From an uncultured Pelagibacteraceae bacterium (GTDB lineage Bacteria > Pseudomonadota > Alphaproteobacteria > Pelagibacterales > Pelagibacteraceae), in the NCBI GenBank assembly GCA_902580505.1, contig CACHLB010000001.1:117324-181323 (forward strand): DNA of 64,000 nucleotides. The letters are read 5' to 3'. Shown piece after piece: positions 25,768 through 34,463 of the stretch. Both the position numbers and the translations under genes were made by a program. The notes beneath the pieces were generated by a model. It made no database searches. It had not been told where the DNA came from and was given only the letters and a program-made list of their open reading frames with translations. Each line of letters starts with the position of its first letter. The first letter of the stretch is position 1.

Positions 25768-27216
25768 ATGTCTGATTTTTGGAAAAATTACGATTCTAAA
25801 TCAACTTTTGATGGATATATCAGTAAAGAGAAGAAGTTGAGAAGTCATGCTAAGATCATTGCAGGCATACTTGAAAAATATGGAAAAAAAAAATTACAAG
25901 AAATTGAAAAAAATTGTCAAAGTACAATAAGCGCTAGAGGAATAAATTTTAGAGTTTATGCTGCAAATAATAGAGCTGAAGAGAAAAAATGGCCTTTAGA
26001 TATCATTCCTAGAATTATACCAAAAAGTCAATGGTTAAAGGTTGCAAAAGGACTTGCACAAAGAGTTAAGGCACTAAATTTATTTATCGATGACGTCTAT
26101 AATGCAAAAAAAATATTTAAAGACAAAGTAATACCTAAAGAATTAATTTTTAATTCTCCTTTATATTTAAAAGAATGTGAAGGTTTCTCCCCAAAACACA
26201 AAGCATGGTCAAATATATCTGGGATTGATCTTATAAAAAACATTGATGGGGATTTTTTAGTTCTTGAAGATAATTTAAGAGTGCCGTCTGGAGTTTCATA
26301 TATGCTGGAAAATAGAATGGTAATGAGAGATATTTTTCCAGAACTATTTACAAGATATAAAGTTTCTTCAGTTCATCAATATGCAAATAAATTATATAAT
26401 TGTATGACAGAGTGTATTCCAAAGAAAACTAATAACCCACACATGGTTTTATTAACACCCGGTATTTATAATTCAGCTTATTTTGAACACTCTTTTTTAG
26501 CAGAACAAATGGGAATAGCCTTGGTGGAAGGTAAAGATTTATTTGTTGAAAACGATCATGTTTATATGAAAACTGTCAAAGGTCCTTTGAAGGTAGATTG
26601 TATTTATAGACGAATAGATGACAATTTTATGGATCCAAAAGTTTTTTTTAAAGGATCCTTATTAGGTGTGCCTGGTGTTTTCAAATGTTGGAGAAAAGGA
26701 AATGTTGGAATAATAAATGCTTTGGGAACTGGTGTTGCAGATGATAAAGCAGTTTATTCCTATGTTAATAAAATGATAATTTACTATTTAGGTGAGCAAC
26801 CAATTATAGATCAAGTTGAAACTCTTCTTTGTGGAGATAAAAAAAATAGAGAACATGTTATAGACAATATCTCTAAATATGTTGTGAAACCTTCAAATGC
26901 ATCAGGAGGCTATGGAATTATGATTGGTCCTAAGGCCTCAAAAGCTGAAAAAGAAGAAATGATAAAAAATATCAAAAAAGATCCAAGAAATTACATTGCA
27001 CAACCATTAGAAATTCTTTCTACTGTTCCTACAATCACACCTGATAACATTGAACCAAGACATTTAGATTTAAGACCTTTTATTTTAACAGGTAAATCAA
27101 CTTATGTAACAACTGGTGGATTAACTAGAGTTGCTCTAAAAAAAGGCAGCACAATAGTTAACAGTTCTCAAGGTGGTGGGTCTAAAGATACTTTGATTGT
27201 GGATAGTAGAAATTAA
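25768..27216 (+). CDS. Circularly permuted type 2 ATP-grasp protein
   Basis: 482-aa protein of the circularly permuted ATP-grasp family (former DUF404/DUF407) linked with Anbu. Recognisable blocks are RGINFRVYAANNR near residue 56, LVLEDNLRVPSGVSYMLENR (about 169-188), YRRIDDNFMDPKVF and VVKPSNASGGYGIMIGP near 371-387. The family is thought to ligate amino acids or peptides at the expense of ATP, giving a product handled by Anbu and the transglutaminase-like partner. The alpha-E and transglutaminase genes that usually follow are absent here, and the next gene is on the other strand with a 4-nt tail overlap. Confidence 0.93.
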   Translation: MSDFWKNYDSKSTFDGYISKEKKLRSHAKIIAGILEKYGKKKLQEIEKNCQSTISARGINFRVYAANNRAEEKKWPLDIIPRIIPKSQWLKVAKGLAQRVKALNLFIDDVYNAKKIFKDKVIPKELIFNSPLYLKECEGFSPKHKAWSNISGIDLIKNIDGDFLVLEDNLRVPSGVSYMLENRMVMRDIFPELFTRYKVSSVHQYANKLYNCMTECIPKKTNNPHMVLLTPGIYNSAYFEHSFLAEQMGIALVEGKDLFVENDHVYMKTVKGPLKVDCIYRRIDDNFMDPKVFFKGSLLGVPGVFKCWRKGNVGIINALGTGVADDKAVYSYVNKMIIYYLGEQPIIDQVETLLCGDKKNREHVIDNISKYVVKPSNASGGYGIMIGPKASKAEKEEMIKNIKKDPRNYIAQPLEILSTVPTITPDNIEPRHLDLRPFILTGKSTYVTTGGLTRVALKKGSTIVNSSQGGGSKDTLIVDSRN

Positions 27217-27998
27217 ATTAGACTTGGTATTATTTTTCTTAAATCCATGGAAAGCTTAGGATTAATATTTGAATATATCACTCCCTTGCCTAATTTTTTT
27301 AAAGCTAATATTTTTCCGTCTGGTGAAATAATAGTAGTATGACCAAATGTTTCTCTTTTGGGGGTGTTTTTTCCAGTTTGAGCAGGTGCAAAAATATAAC
27401 AAAAATTTTCAATCGCTCTTGCTCTTAAAAGTGTTAACCAATGTTTTTGTCCAGTAAACTTTGTGAAAGCTGATGGAACAGCAATAAAACTCAATTTTTT
27501 TTTTGATAAATTTCTATAAAGTTCAGGAAATCTTAAATCAAAACAGATTGTAAAACCAATTTTACCCCAAGGCAATTTAGCAGTTACTAATTTATTTCCT
27601 GCTTTAAAAGTTTTACTTTCTTTATGTTGCTCTTTGTTTGGAATTTTAACATCAAACATATTAATTTTGTCGTAATATTTGACAATTTTTCCATTTGGTC
27701 CAACCAATATAGATCTATTTCTGAGTTTATTTTTAACCTTTACGCAGATTGATCCGAGTAAAATCCATTTCTTATATTTTTTTGAAACTTCTCTAATTTT
27801 CTTCAAAATCGGATCTTTATTCATTTCAAATGAATATTTAAAAAGTATTTCTCTACTACTGGACATCAAGGAAGAGGTTTCGGGTGTAATAATTAAGTCA
27901 GATTTATTTTTTATAGCTTGATTTACGTATTTAACAATATCTTTAAAATTATTTTCATAATTTTCTCCACTAGATAATTGTATGCATGCTATTTTCAT
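27213..27998 (-). CDS. Carbon-nitrogen hydrolase (nitrilase superfamily)
   Basis: 261 aa with the complete Glu-Lys-Cys triad of the superfamily: Glu40 in IITPETSS, Lys110 in YYDKINMFD and Cys151 in TICFDLRFPELYR. The CFDLRFPELYR form is that of the Nit2/omega-amidase or YafV-like branch, which hydrolyses amides of dicarboxylic or oxo acids. It overlaps the upstream ABC permease gene (ATGA), so it may act on the amide taken up by that transporter, or serve as a repair enzyme simply carried in the operon. Confidence 0.9.
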   Translation of the reverse strand: MKIACIQLSSGENYENNFKDIVKYVNQAIKNKSDLIITPETSSLMSSSREILFKYSFEMNKDPILKKIREVSKKYKKWILLGSICVKVKNKLRNRSILVGPNGKIVKYYDKINMFDVKIPNKEQHKESKTFKAGNKLVTAKLPWGKIGFTICFDLRFPELYRNLSKKKLSFIAVPSAFTKFTGQKHWLTLLRARAIENFCYIFAPAQTGKNTPKRETFGHTTIISPDGKILALKKLGKGVIYSNINPKLSMDLRKIIPSLI

Positions 27999-28672
27999 GT
28001 TTGAAACCCATATTTTTTTTCTAAATATTTAATAACATTATGAATTATAAAAGTCATAAACAAATAAATACCTCCTGCCACAATAAATACTTCTACTGGC
28101 TTAAACGTTGTTGAAATTATATATTTAGCAACACCCGTTAAGTCCATAAGAGTGACTGTACTTGCCAAAGATGTGCCTTTAAGCATTAAAATAATTTCAT
28201 TACCATAAGCTGGTAAAGATTGTTTAATTGCTATAGGAATTTGTATTTTTGTAAAAATAATTTTTGAAGGTATCCCTAGGCTTCTCCCAGCTTCTAAATA
28301 TCCGGGTTTTATAGTTTGAAAAGCTGATCTCAATATTTCTGATGTATAAGCACCAGTATTTAATGAAAATGCTATTATCGCACACCAATATGGTTCTTTT
28401 AAAACTACCCACAAAAATGTTGTTCTTAAGTATTCAATTTGACCTAATCCAAAATATATTATGAAGATTTGAACCAATAAAGGTGTTCCCCTAAAAATAT
28501 ATGAATATCCGTAAGCAAATTTATTAATCAACTTATTATTATTCATTCTCAAGATTGCAAAACCTAATCCAATAAAAAGACCAAGAATTAAAGATACAGA
28601 TAATAGTTTAAGAGTAATCAAGGTTGCATTTAGCAACTTTGGAAAACTACTAATCATTAATTCAATATCCAT
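27995..28672 (-). CDS. Polar amino-acid ABC transporter permease (HisM/ArtM type)
   Basis: Inner-membrane permease of 225 aa with about five helices and the His/Glu/Gln/Arg-opine family start (LLNATLITLKLLSVSLILGLFIGL). The EAA loop contacting the ATPase is AGRSLGIPSKIIFTKIQIPIA near residues 137-157. It overlaps the second permease gene by one base and the nitrilase by four. It pairs with the next permease to form a heterodimeric channel. Confidence 0.93.
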   Translation of the reverse strand: MDIELMISSFPKLLNATLITLKLLSVSLILGLFIGLGFAILRMNNNKLINKFAYGYSYIFRGTPLLVQIFIIYFGLGQIEYLRTTFLWVVLKEPYWCAIIAFSLNTGAYTSEILRSAFQTIKPGYLEAGRSLGIPSKIIFTKIQIPIAIKQSLPAYGNEIILMLKGTSLASTVTLMDLTGVAKYIISTTFKPVEVFIVAGGIYLFMTFIIHNVIKYLEKKYGFQT

Positions 28673-29364
28673 TAATAACCTTTGCTATATTTTGTTTCTA
28701 ATCTGTTTAATAATTGCATACTTAAAAATGTAAGTATTAAGTATAAAACTGCTGCAAATGAGTAAAAAAATAATGGATCTCTAGTTGAGCCAGCGGCAAT
28801 ATAAGATTGTCTCATTATTTCAACTAAACCAGTGACAGATATAAGAGAAGTATCTTTTAATGTAATTTGCCAAACATTACTTAGGTTTGGTATTGCTAGT
28901 CTTAGCATTTGAGGCAAAATAATTTTAAAGAAGTAAATATATTTATTAAAACCTAAAACTTTTGCAGCTTCAAACTGACCTTTGTCGATTGATTGTAGTG
29001 CTCCTCTAAATACTTCAGTCGAGTACGCTCCAGATATAATTCCTATTGAAAATGAACCAGTTAAAAAAGCATTAATTTCAATATAATCATTATAACCAAA
29101 TATAGAAGCAACAAACATAATTGCTCCACTTCCACCAAAGAAAAATAAATAAATTACAAGAAGCTCTGGTACACCTCTAATAACAGTGGTGTATGCATTA
29201 CCAATAGAGTTAAGAAATTTATTATTAGATAATTTTAGTGGAGTAAATAAAGCAGCAAATATAAAGCCTATTATCATTGCAGTTATGGAAACTGCAATTG
29301 TCATTAATGTTGCAAAGAATAACTCGTCTCCCCAACCTTTATCACCAAAATATAGAAGTTCCAT
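28672..29364 (-). CDS. Polar amino-acid ABC transporter permease (HisQ/ArtQ type)
   Basis: 230-aa partner permease with the same family features: hydrophobic N-terminus (FFATLMTIAVSITAMIIGF), TVIRGVPELLVIYLFFF, and the EAA loop EAAKVLGFNKYIYFFKIILP near residues 131-150. Its ATG lies 7 nt after a strong hairpin and has no good ribosome-binding site, so it is probably expressed less than the binding protein upstream. No ATPase gene follows in this operon. Confidence 0.93.
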   Translation of the reverse strand: MELLYFGDKGWGDELFFATLMTIAVSITAMIIGFIFAALFTPLKLSNNKFLNSIGNAYTTVIRGVPELLVIYLFFFGGSGAIMFVASIFGYNDYIEINAFLTGSFSIGIISGAYSTEVFRGALQSIDKGQFEAAKVLGFNKYIYFFKIILPQMLRLAIPNLSNVWQITLKDTSLISVTGLVEIMRQSYIAAGSTRDPLFFYSFAAVLYLILTFLSMQLLNRLETKYSKGY

Positions 29365-29370
29365 AATATA

Positions 29371-29390
29371 GGTGGCTAATTATAGCCACC
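29371..29390 (-). terminator. Hairpin after the amino-acid-binding protein gene
   Basis: GGTGGCTA pairs perfectly with TAGCCACC over 8 bp with a 4-nt loop. It lies between the binding-protein stop and the first permease start. It is strong for this AT-rich genome but has no T-run, so 3' end protection of the upstream message is more likely than full termination. Confidence 0.7.
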
Positions 29391-29403
29391 CATAAATAAT
29401 TTA

Positions 29404-30231
29404 TTACATAGAAGCGTCAAAACCAAAATGTTTTATAGCAAGCTTACTAATAATGCCATCATCTCTAGCTTTATCAATTGCTGCATTAAAATCATTTAGA
29501 AGTTTAGAGTCACCTTTTCTAATACCAACACCAACACCATTACCAAAATCTCCACCTGCAAATGTTGGTCCAGTTAATACTACTCCTTTACCAGATTTTT
29601 CTGCATAATCAGTAAAAGCAACAGCTGCGGCTAGTGCTGCATCTATTCTACCAGCAGATAAGTCTAGGTTTACTTCGTCTTGAGTTTTGTAAGTTCTAAT
29701 TTTTACATTACCCATTAATCCAGATTCTAAGAAGTTCTGGTGAATTGTTGCTGTTTGTACACCAATAGTTTTACCTTTAAATGCTTTGGTCAAAACATCT
29801 AGTGTTGCTTGTTCATCAGCACTTACGTCAGATAGATTTATAGCTGACATTGTTTTAAGGCCTTCGTTTTTCGATCCTTTCATAACAGCTAATGATGCAA
29901 CTTCATCAGCATAACCTTGAGAAAAATTTATTGTTTTCATTCTCTCACCAGTTATTGACATTCCAGCCATAATAGCATCAAATTTTCTTGAAACTAAAGC
30001 TGGTATCATTCCATCCCAATCTTGCTCAACAATAGTGCAATCATGATTCATAATTTTGCATAGTTCATTTGCTAATTCGACTTCAAAGCCAATCAAATTT
30101 CCTGCTGAGTCTTTAGAATTCCAAGGTGGATATGCACCTTCAGTTCCAATTTTAATTTGATCTGCAATTGAAGAAATTGTTAGGAATGATGATATTAAAA
30201 TACCAAGTCCTAATACTTTTAATTTTTTCAT
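29404..30231 (-). CDS. Periplasmic amino-acid-binding protein (ABC transporter)
   Basis: 275-aa type II binding protein of the lysine/arginine/ornithine/histidine group. A signal peptide (MKKLKVLGLGILISSFLTISS, cleavage near IAD) follows an ideal GGAGG ribosome-binding site. Ligand-site features are IGTEGAYPPWN (mature N-terminus), GFEVELANELC, MAGMSITGERMKTINFS (the Arg that holds the alpha-carboxylate) and GVQTATIHQNF. It heads an operon with two permeases and the nitrilase. The ligand is probably a polar or basic amino acid, not resolved further. Confidence 0.94.
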   Translation of the reverse strand: MKKLKVLGLGILISSFLTISSIADQIKIGTEGAYPPWNSKDSAGNLIGFEVELANELCKIMNHDCTIVEQDWDGMIPALVSRKFDAIMAGMSITGERMKTINFSQGYADEVASLAVMKGSKNEGLKTMSAINLSDVSADEQATLDVLTKAFKGKTIGVQTATIHQNFLESGLMGNVKIRTYKTQDEVNLDLSAGRIDAALAAAVAFTDYAEKSGKGVVLTGPTFAGGDFGNGVGVGIRKGDSKLLNDFNAAIDKARDDGIISKLAIKHFGFDASM

Positions 30232-30289
30232 TTTTTTCCTCCAAAATTTTGAAGATTATTTCATAAAATTATTGTTTTAAAAAGTAAAA

Positions 30290-31330
30290 TTAATGATTTA
30301 TTGAAGAGGAAAAATTCCAAGAACAATCGAAACTTGGTATGTAAACTCTTGAAAGTTTTGTATTTCCAAAATTTTTGTTGAAAACATTTAACCAATTTTC
30401 AACTTGTTTTGGTTTTTTATCTTGGCTTCCAACTTGAGCAGTAATTACACCTTTAGGTTTTAAAATTCTTTCTAAAGATGACATATTTTTTGCAGCTAAA
30501 TCTATGCAAAATTGATCATCGTTAAGATCAACAAAAATTTGATCATAGGTATTATCTTTGACTGATTTAATGCTCTCAAATGCATCACCCCAGACACATT
30601 TAACTGAATTTTTTTCTGTCGCCTTTTCTCCTATTTTGCTTAAATGTTTATCACATACATCAACAACTTCAGGATCTAATTCATACCAATCAATAAATCC
30701 AAAATTTTGTGAAATACATTCTCTTGCAACACCACCGTCACCTCCACCAATAATTGCAGCTTTCTCTTTATTTGAATTCAAATTAAGACCAGAATTTACA
30801 AAGGTTGAGCTATATAAATGTTCATCACTCTCAGCAACTTGTATTTCATTATCAATAAATAAAGCTTTTCCAAACTGTTCTAAATCTAATATTTCAATAT
30901 ATTGTCCTGCTTTGGATTTAAAATTTTCTAATACTTTATTTACAACATAAGATTTTTTTAATCCTGGTGAACTATAGTTATCATGGTATAGATCAATCGT
31001 ATCTCTGTTAAATTCCTTAATAATGATTTGTTTGTGTTCTATTTCTTCTTTTATTACTTTAAGAGCAACTGATGGTGAAACTTTACCACAAGTAAAAAAA
31101 TCAAAGCTTATAATTTCATTTTCTGGGAAAGTGTGAAAGCTTATATGGCTTTCTGCTAACAGAGCTACCAATGTAAAACCTTGAGGCTCAAATTTATATT
31201 TTGAAATCTTTAAAACTGTTACTTTTGCTAATTTTGCAATTTTATAAACTAACTTTTCATAAAATGAGGGATCATATTCTTTTTTAGTTCCAATGATATC
31301 TAGAGTTATATGTTCACCAACTTTTGTCAC
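30290..31330 (-). CDS. Fused S-adenosylmethionine decarboxylase-spermidine synthase
   Basis: 346-aa two-domain enzyme. Residues 1-115 are a prokaryotic AdoMet decarboxylase with the self-cleavage site AESHISFHTFPE; cleavage before Ser61 would make the pyruvoyl group, and Cys81 in FFTCG is the usual acid. Residues ~118-346 are an aminopropyltransferase with GGGDGGVAREC (195-205), YELDPEV and the catalytic Asp region VDLNDDQFC. The fusion would pass decarboxylated AdoMet straight to spermidine synthesis, releasing methylthioadenosine. It starts at GTG and is the last gene of an operon whose three upstream genes consume that by-product. If self-cleavage occurs, the N-terminal beta chain (about 60 aa) is separate from a pyruvoyl alpha chain fused to SpeE. 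Confidence 0.93.
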   Translation of the reverse strand: MTKVGEHITLDIIGTKKEYDPSFYEKLVYKIAKLAKVTVLKISKYKFEPQGFTLVALLAESHISFHTFPENEIISFDFFTCGKVSPSVALKVIKEEIEHKQIIIKEFNRDTIDLYHDNYSSPGLKKSYVVNKVLENFKSKAGQYIEILDLEQFGKALFIDNEIQVAESDEHLYSSTFVNSGLNLNSNKEKAAIIGGGDGGVARECISQNFGFIDWYELDPEVVDVCDKHLSKIGEKATEKNSVKCVWGDAFESIKSVKDNTYDQIFVDLNDDQFCIDLAAKNMSSLERILKPKGVITAQVGSQDKKPKQVENWLNVFNKNFGNTKLSRVYIPSFDCSWNFSSSINH

Positions 31331-31333
31331 CTA

Positions 31334-31978
31334 TTAACCTCTTTTATAATTTTTAGCTTTTTTTAAAACTTTATTCATTTCATTTATAGAAAGAATTTTT
31401 GGCTTTCCAAGCTTAAGGGCGGTTATATACTGTAAACTCAAATTTTCAACTTCTTGTGCTAATTCAAAAGCATCAGGTAAATTATTATCAAATGCAATCT
31501 GACCGTGATTTGCAATCAAACAGGCTTTTCTATTATTCAAAACTTTTAATATGTTTTTTGAAAGCTCTCTTGTTCCATAAGTTGCGTATTTTGCACATTT
31601 AATGTCATTACCTCCCGCGAGTGCAACCATGTAATGAAAAGCAGGAATAGGTTTTTTGTGAACTGATAGTGCTGTTGCATTAGTCGAATGTGTATGAACT
31701 ATTGCTTGGGCATCTTTCTTTTTGATATAAATATCTTGATGAAATCTCCATTCTGACGAAGGTTTATATTTTTTTTCATATTTTCCATCTAGACTTACAT
31801 ATACTATATCTTTTACTTTTAGTGATGAGTATTTTTTTCCTGATGGGGTAATAAAAAAACCATTGTTATGTCTGACTGATATATTGCCAGATCTTAAAGC
31901 TGATAATTTTTTGTCATTAAGCATTTTGGAAAACTTAATAACATCATTTTTCTTTTTATTAGTTTTTGAAGAGACCAT
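31334..31978 (-). CDS. Class II aldolase/adducin family protein (putative methylthioribulose-phosphate aldolase)
   Basis: 214 aa with the zinc site of class II aldolases: His-x-His in VHTHSTNA, a Glu in SSEWRFH and a third His in IANHGQIAF. Relatives include fuculose-phosphate aldolase and MtnB dehydratase. Because mtnA and mtnP lie just upstream (20-nt overlap with mtnA), the most likely substrate is 5-methylthioribulose 1-phosphate, cleaved to dihydroxyacetone phosphate and methylthioacetaldehyde (the DHAP shunt). MtnB-type dehydration is the alternative, but the later methionine-salvage genes are not in the window. Confidence 0.85.
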   Translation of the reverse strand: MVSSKTNKKKNDVIKFSKMLNDKKLSALRSGNISVRHNNGFFITPSGKKYSSLKVKDIVYVSLDGKYEKKYKPSSEWRFHQDIYIKKKDAQAIVHTHSTNATALSVHKKPIPAFHYMVALAGGNDIKCAKYATYGTRELSKNILKVLNNRKACLIANHGQIAFDNNLPDAFELAQEVENLSLQYITALKLGKPKILSINEMNKVLKKAKNYKRG

Positions 31979-33038
31979 TTAAACCTTTAGTAGTGGCTTC
32001 GCATATTCCTTTTTCTGTTATTAATGCAGTAACATATTTAGCAGGTGTTACATCAAATGCTAAATTTAATGATTTACTTTTCTCTGGATAAATTAAAACT
32101 TTATCAATTTTTTTATCTTTGTTAATTCCATCCACATGGGAAAGTTCTTTTGGATCTCTTTCTTCTATTGGAATATCTTTAGAGTTTTTTAAATTCCAAT
32201 CTATCGTTGAACTTGGTAAAGCAACATAAAAAGGTACCTTATTATCATGTGCTGCAAGAGCTTTTAAATATGTACCAATTTTATTGCACACGTCTCCGTT
32301 AGATAATGTTCTATCTGTTCCAACAATACACATATCAACCTGTCCTCTTTGCATTAATATTCCACCTGTATTATCTGCTATAATAGTATTTGGAATTTCT
32401 TCTTCATTAAGTTCATACGATGTAAGGTTTGCACCTTGATTTCTTGGTCTAGTTTCATCTACCCAAACATGTATTGGTATTCCTTTTTTATGCGCATGAT
32501 AAATAGGAGAAGTTGCTGTTCCCCAATCTATTGTAGCTAACCAACCTGCATTACAATGTGTGAGAATATTTACGGTATCATTCTTTTTATTATATATTTC
32601 TTCAATAATATTTAATCCATTTTTACCAATGCTTTCACAAAATCCCTCGTCTTCTTTACAAATTTCTTTAGCCTCATTCAGTGCAACTTTAAATAAGTCT
32701 CCAGGTACAACAAATGACAATTTGTTATTCATTCTATGAACCGCCCACTGAAGATTTATAGCCGTCGGCCTAGAAGCAACTAATTCTTCCGAACTTTTTT
32801 TTATAAAATCTAAACTGTTATTTTCTTTTATAGCTAGAACTAATCCAAATGCAGCTGTGCCTCCTATTAATGGAGCACCTCGAACTTCCATTGTTTTGAT
32901 AGCATTTATGGCGTCTTTAACTGAATTTAATTCTTTTATTATAAATTTATGTGGAAGCTTTGTCTGATCTATAATTTTTACAACTTGTTTTTCTTCATCG
33001 AACCAAATTGTTTTATATTTAACACCATTAATTTTCAT
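31959..33038 (-). CDS. mtnA: S-methyl-5-thioribose-1-phosphate isomerase
   Basis: Isomerises 5-methylthioribose 1-phosphate to the ribulose form. The 359-aa protein belongs to the eIF2B-like MtnA family: MEVRGAPLIGGTAAFG (about 50-65), the catalytic Cys region THCNAGWLATIDWGTATSPI (about 160-179) and the catalytic Asp in VGTDRTLSNGD (about 239-249). Its start overlaps the mtnP stop by one base (TAATG), and its end overlaps the aldolase start. Confidence 0.96.
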   Translation of the reverse strand: MKINGVKYKTIWFDEEKQVVKIIDQTKLPHKFIIKELNSVKDAINAIKTMEVRGAPLIGGTAAFGLVLAIKENNSLDFIKKSSEELVASRPTAINLQWAVHRMNNKLSFVVPGDLFKVALNEAKEICKEDEGFCESIGKNGLNIIEEIYNKKNDTVNILTHCNAGWLATIDWGTATSPIYHAHKKGIPIHVWVDETRPRNQGANLTSYELNEEEIPNTIIADNTGGILMQRGQVDMCIVGTDRTLSNGDVCNKIGTYLKALAAHDNKVPFYVALPSSTIDWNLKNSKDIPIEERDPKELSHVDGINKDKKIDKVLIYPEKSKSLNLAFDVTPAKYVTALITEKGICEATTKGLNGLFKN

Positions 33039-33907
33039 TAATTAAGAACTCTTCCTGCAATTGTTTTTAATTTATTTTTAGTTTTTTGAGTTCTTTTTTC
33101 TGGAGCCGTTATTATTGCTACATCTAAACAATTATTAGTTGGATCATTGGGATCAATGTGATTTTCAAAGTTCTCTATCAAATTTTTAATCATATTTTTT
33201 GCTTTCGCGGCATTATCTAAGAGAACTTTTATAACTTGCTGAACATCAACATTTTCATGATCTGGATGCCAGCAATCATAGTCTGTTACCATTGAAACTG
33301 AAGCATATCTAATTTCTGCTTCTCTTGCTAGTTTAGCCTCTGGCATATTTGTCATTCCAATAACATCAGCTTTCCAAGATCTATATAAGTTTGACTCAGC
33401 TAACGTTGAAAATTGTGGACCTTCCATTACAATATAAGTTCCACCTCTTTGATAAGGTATACTTTCTTTTTTTATAGCATCTTCGCAAGCGTTCATCAGT
33501 CCATTTGAAGTTGGATGTGCCATTGATACATGCGCAACAATTTCATCATCAAAAAAAGTTTTATTTCTTGCAAAAGTTCTATCAATGAATTGATCAATAA
33601 TTACAAATTTACCTGGAGGTAGATCTTCTTTTAAAGATCCTACAGCTGAAACGGAAACGATATCTGTAATACCTAATTGTTTGAGAGCATCAATATTTGC
33701 TCTAAAATTTATTTTTGATGGAGAAATAAAATGACCTTTTCCATGTCTTGGTAAAAAATAAATTTCTTTATTATTGTAGTTTGCCTTTAAAATTAGATCT
33801 GAGGGTTTTCCCCATGGAGTATTTAAATCTAAAGTTTCTCTATCTTTAAACTCTTCAACATCATATAGGCCACTTCCGCCAATAATTGCTAATTTATTAT
33901 TTGCCAT
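33038..33907 (-). CDS. mtnP: S-methyl-5'-thioadenosine phosphorylase
   Basis: Phosphorolyses methylthioadenosine to adenine and methylthioribose 1-phosphate. The 289-aa PNP/MTAP family-2 protein has IIGGSGLYDVE at the N-terminus, LPRHGKGH, the purine-site MEGPQFSTLAES, and NMPEAKLAREAEI with the sugar-contacting Met-Pro-Glu. It heads the mtnP-mtnA-aldolase-speDE operon. The adenine it releases is the substrate of Apt, whose gene is divergent with only 28 bp between start codons. Confidence 0.96.
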   Translation of the reverse strand: MANNKLAIIGGSGLYDVEEFKDRETLDLNTPWGKPSDLILKANYNNKEIYFLPRHGKGHFISPSKINFRANIDALKQLGITDIVSVSAVGSLKEDLPPGKFVIIDQFIDRTFARNKTFFDDEIVAHVSMAHPTSNGLMNACEDAIKKESIPYQRGGTYIVMEGPQFSTLAESNLYRSWKADVIGMTNMPEAKLAREAEIRYASVSMVTDYDCWHPDHENVDVQQVIKVLLDNAAKAKNMIKNLIENFENHIDPNDPTNNCLDVAIITAPEKRTQKTKNKLKTIAGRVLN

Positions 33908-33935
33908 ATATTTATTTAGATTATATTTAAGTTTT

Positions 33936-34463
33936 ATGGATTTAAAAGAACATATTCGATCGATTCAAGATTACCCAAAAAAAGGAATTCTGTTTAGAGA
34001 TATTACAACCCTTATAAAAAATGAAAAAGCTTTTAGGGAATGTATAAATCAAATTGTTGAAAGATCAAAAAAATTTAAATTTGATAAAATAGCTGCTGTT
34101 GAATCAAGAGGTTTTGTTTTTGCTTCAGCTATTTCATATATTTTAGATAAACCATTTATAATGCTGAGAAAAAAAAATAAACTACCCGCTGAGGTTCATT
34201 CTGTTGATTTTGAACTAGAATATGGAACAGCTACTATTGAGGTTCATAAAGATTCTTTTGATAAGAACGATAATGTATTAATTATTGATGATTTAATTGC
34301 TACAGGAGGTACTGCGGAAGCAGCAGCTAAATTAATTGAAATTTCAGAAAGTAATGTAGCTGGATTTATATTTGTAATTAATCTTTTTGACTTAGGTGGA
34401 ACTGATAGTTTACTGAAAAAGGGGTATAAAGTTGAAAATCTTTTAGATTTTCCTGGTCATTGA
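33936..34463 (+). CDS. apt: Adenine phosphoribosyltransferase
   Basis: Converts adenine and PRPP to AMP (175 aa, normal length). Type I PRTase motif VLIIDDLIATGGTAEAA (about 120-136), N-terminal DLKEHIRSIQDYPKKGILFRDIT and AAVESRGFVFASAIS are all typical of Apt. Divergent from mtnP, it completes recycling of the adenine moiety of methylthioadenosine. Its stop codon abuts the CCA end of the convergent tRNA-Met. The nearest T-run terminator on this strand is at 34582-34608, so the message probably runs antisense through the tRNA gene. Confidence 0.96.
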   Translation: MDLKEHIRSIQDYPKKGILFRDITTLIKNEKAFRECINQIVERSKKFKFDKIAAVESRGFVFASAISYILDKPFIMLRKKNKLPAEVHSVDFELEYGTATIEVHKDSFDKNDNVLIIDDLIATGGTAEAAAKLIEISESNVAGFIFVINLFDLGGTDSLLKKGYKVENLLDFPGH

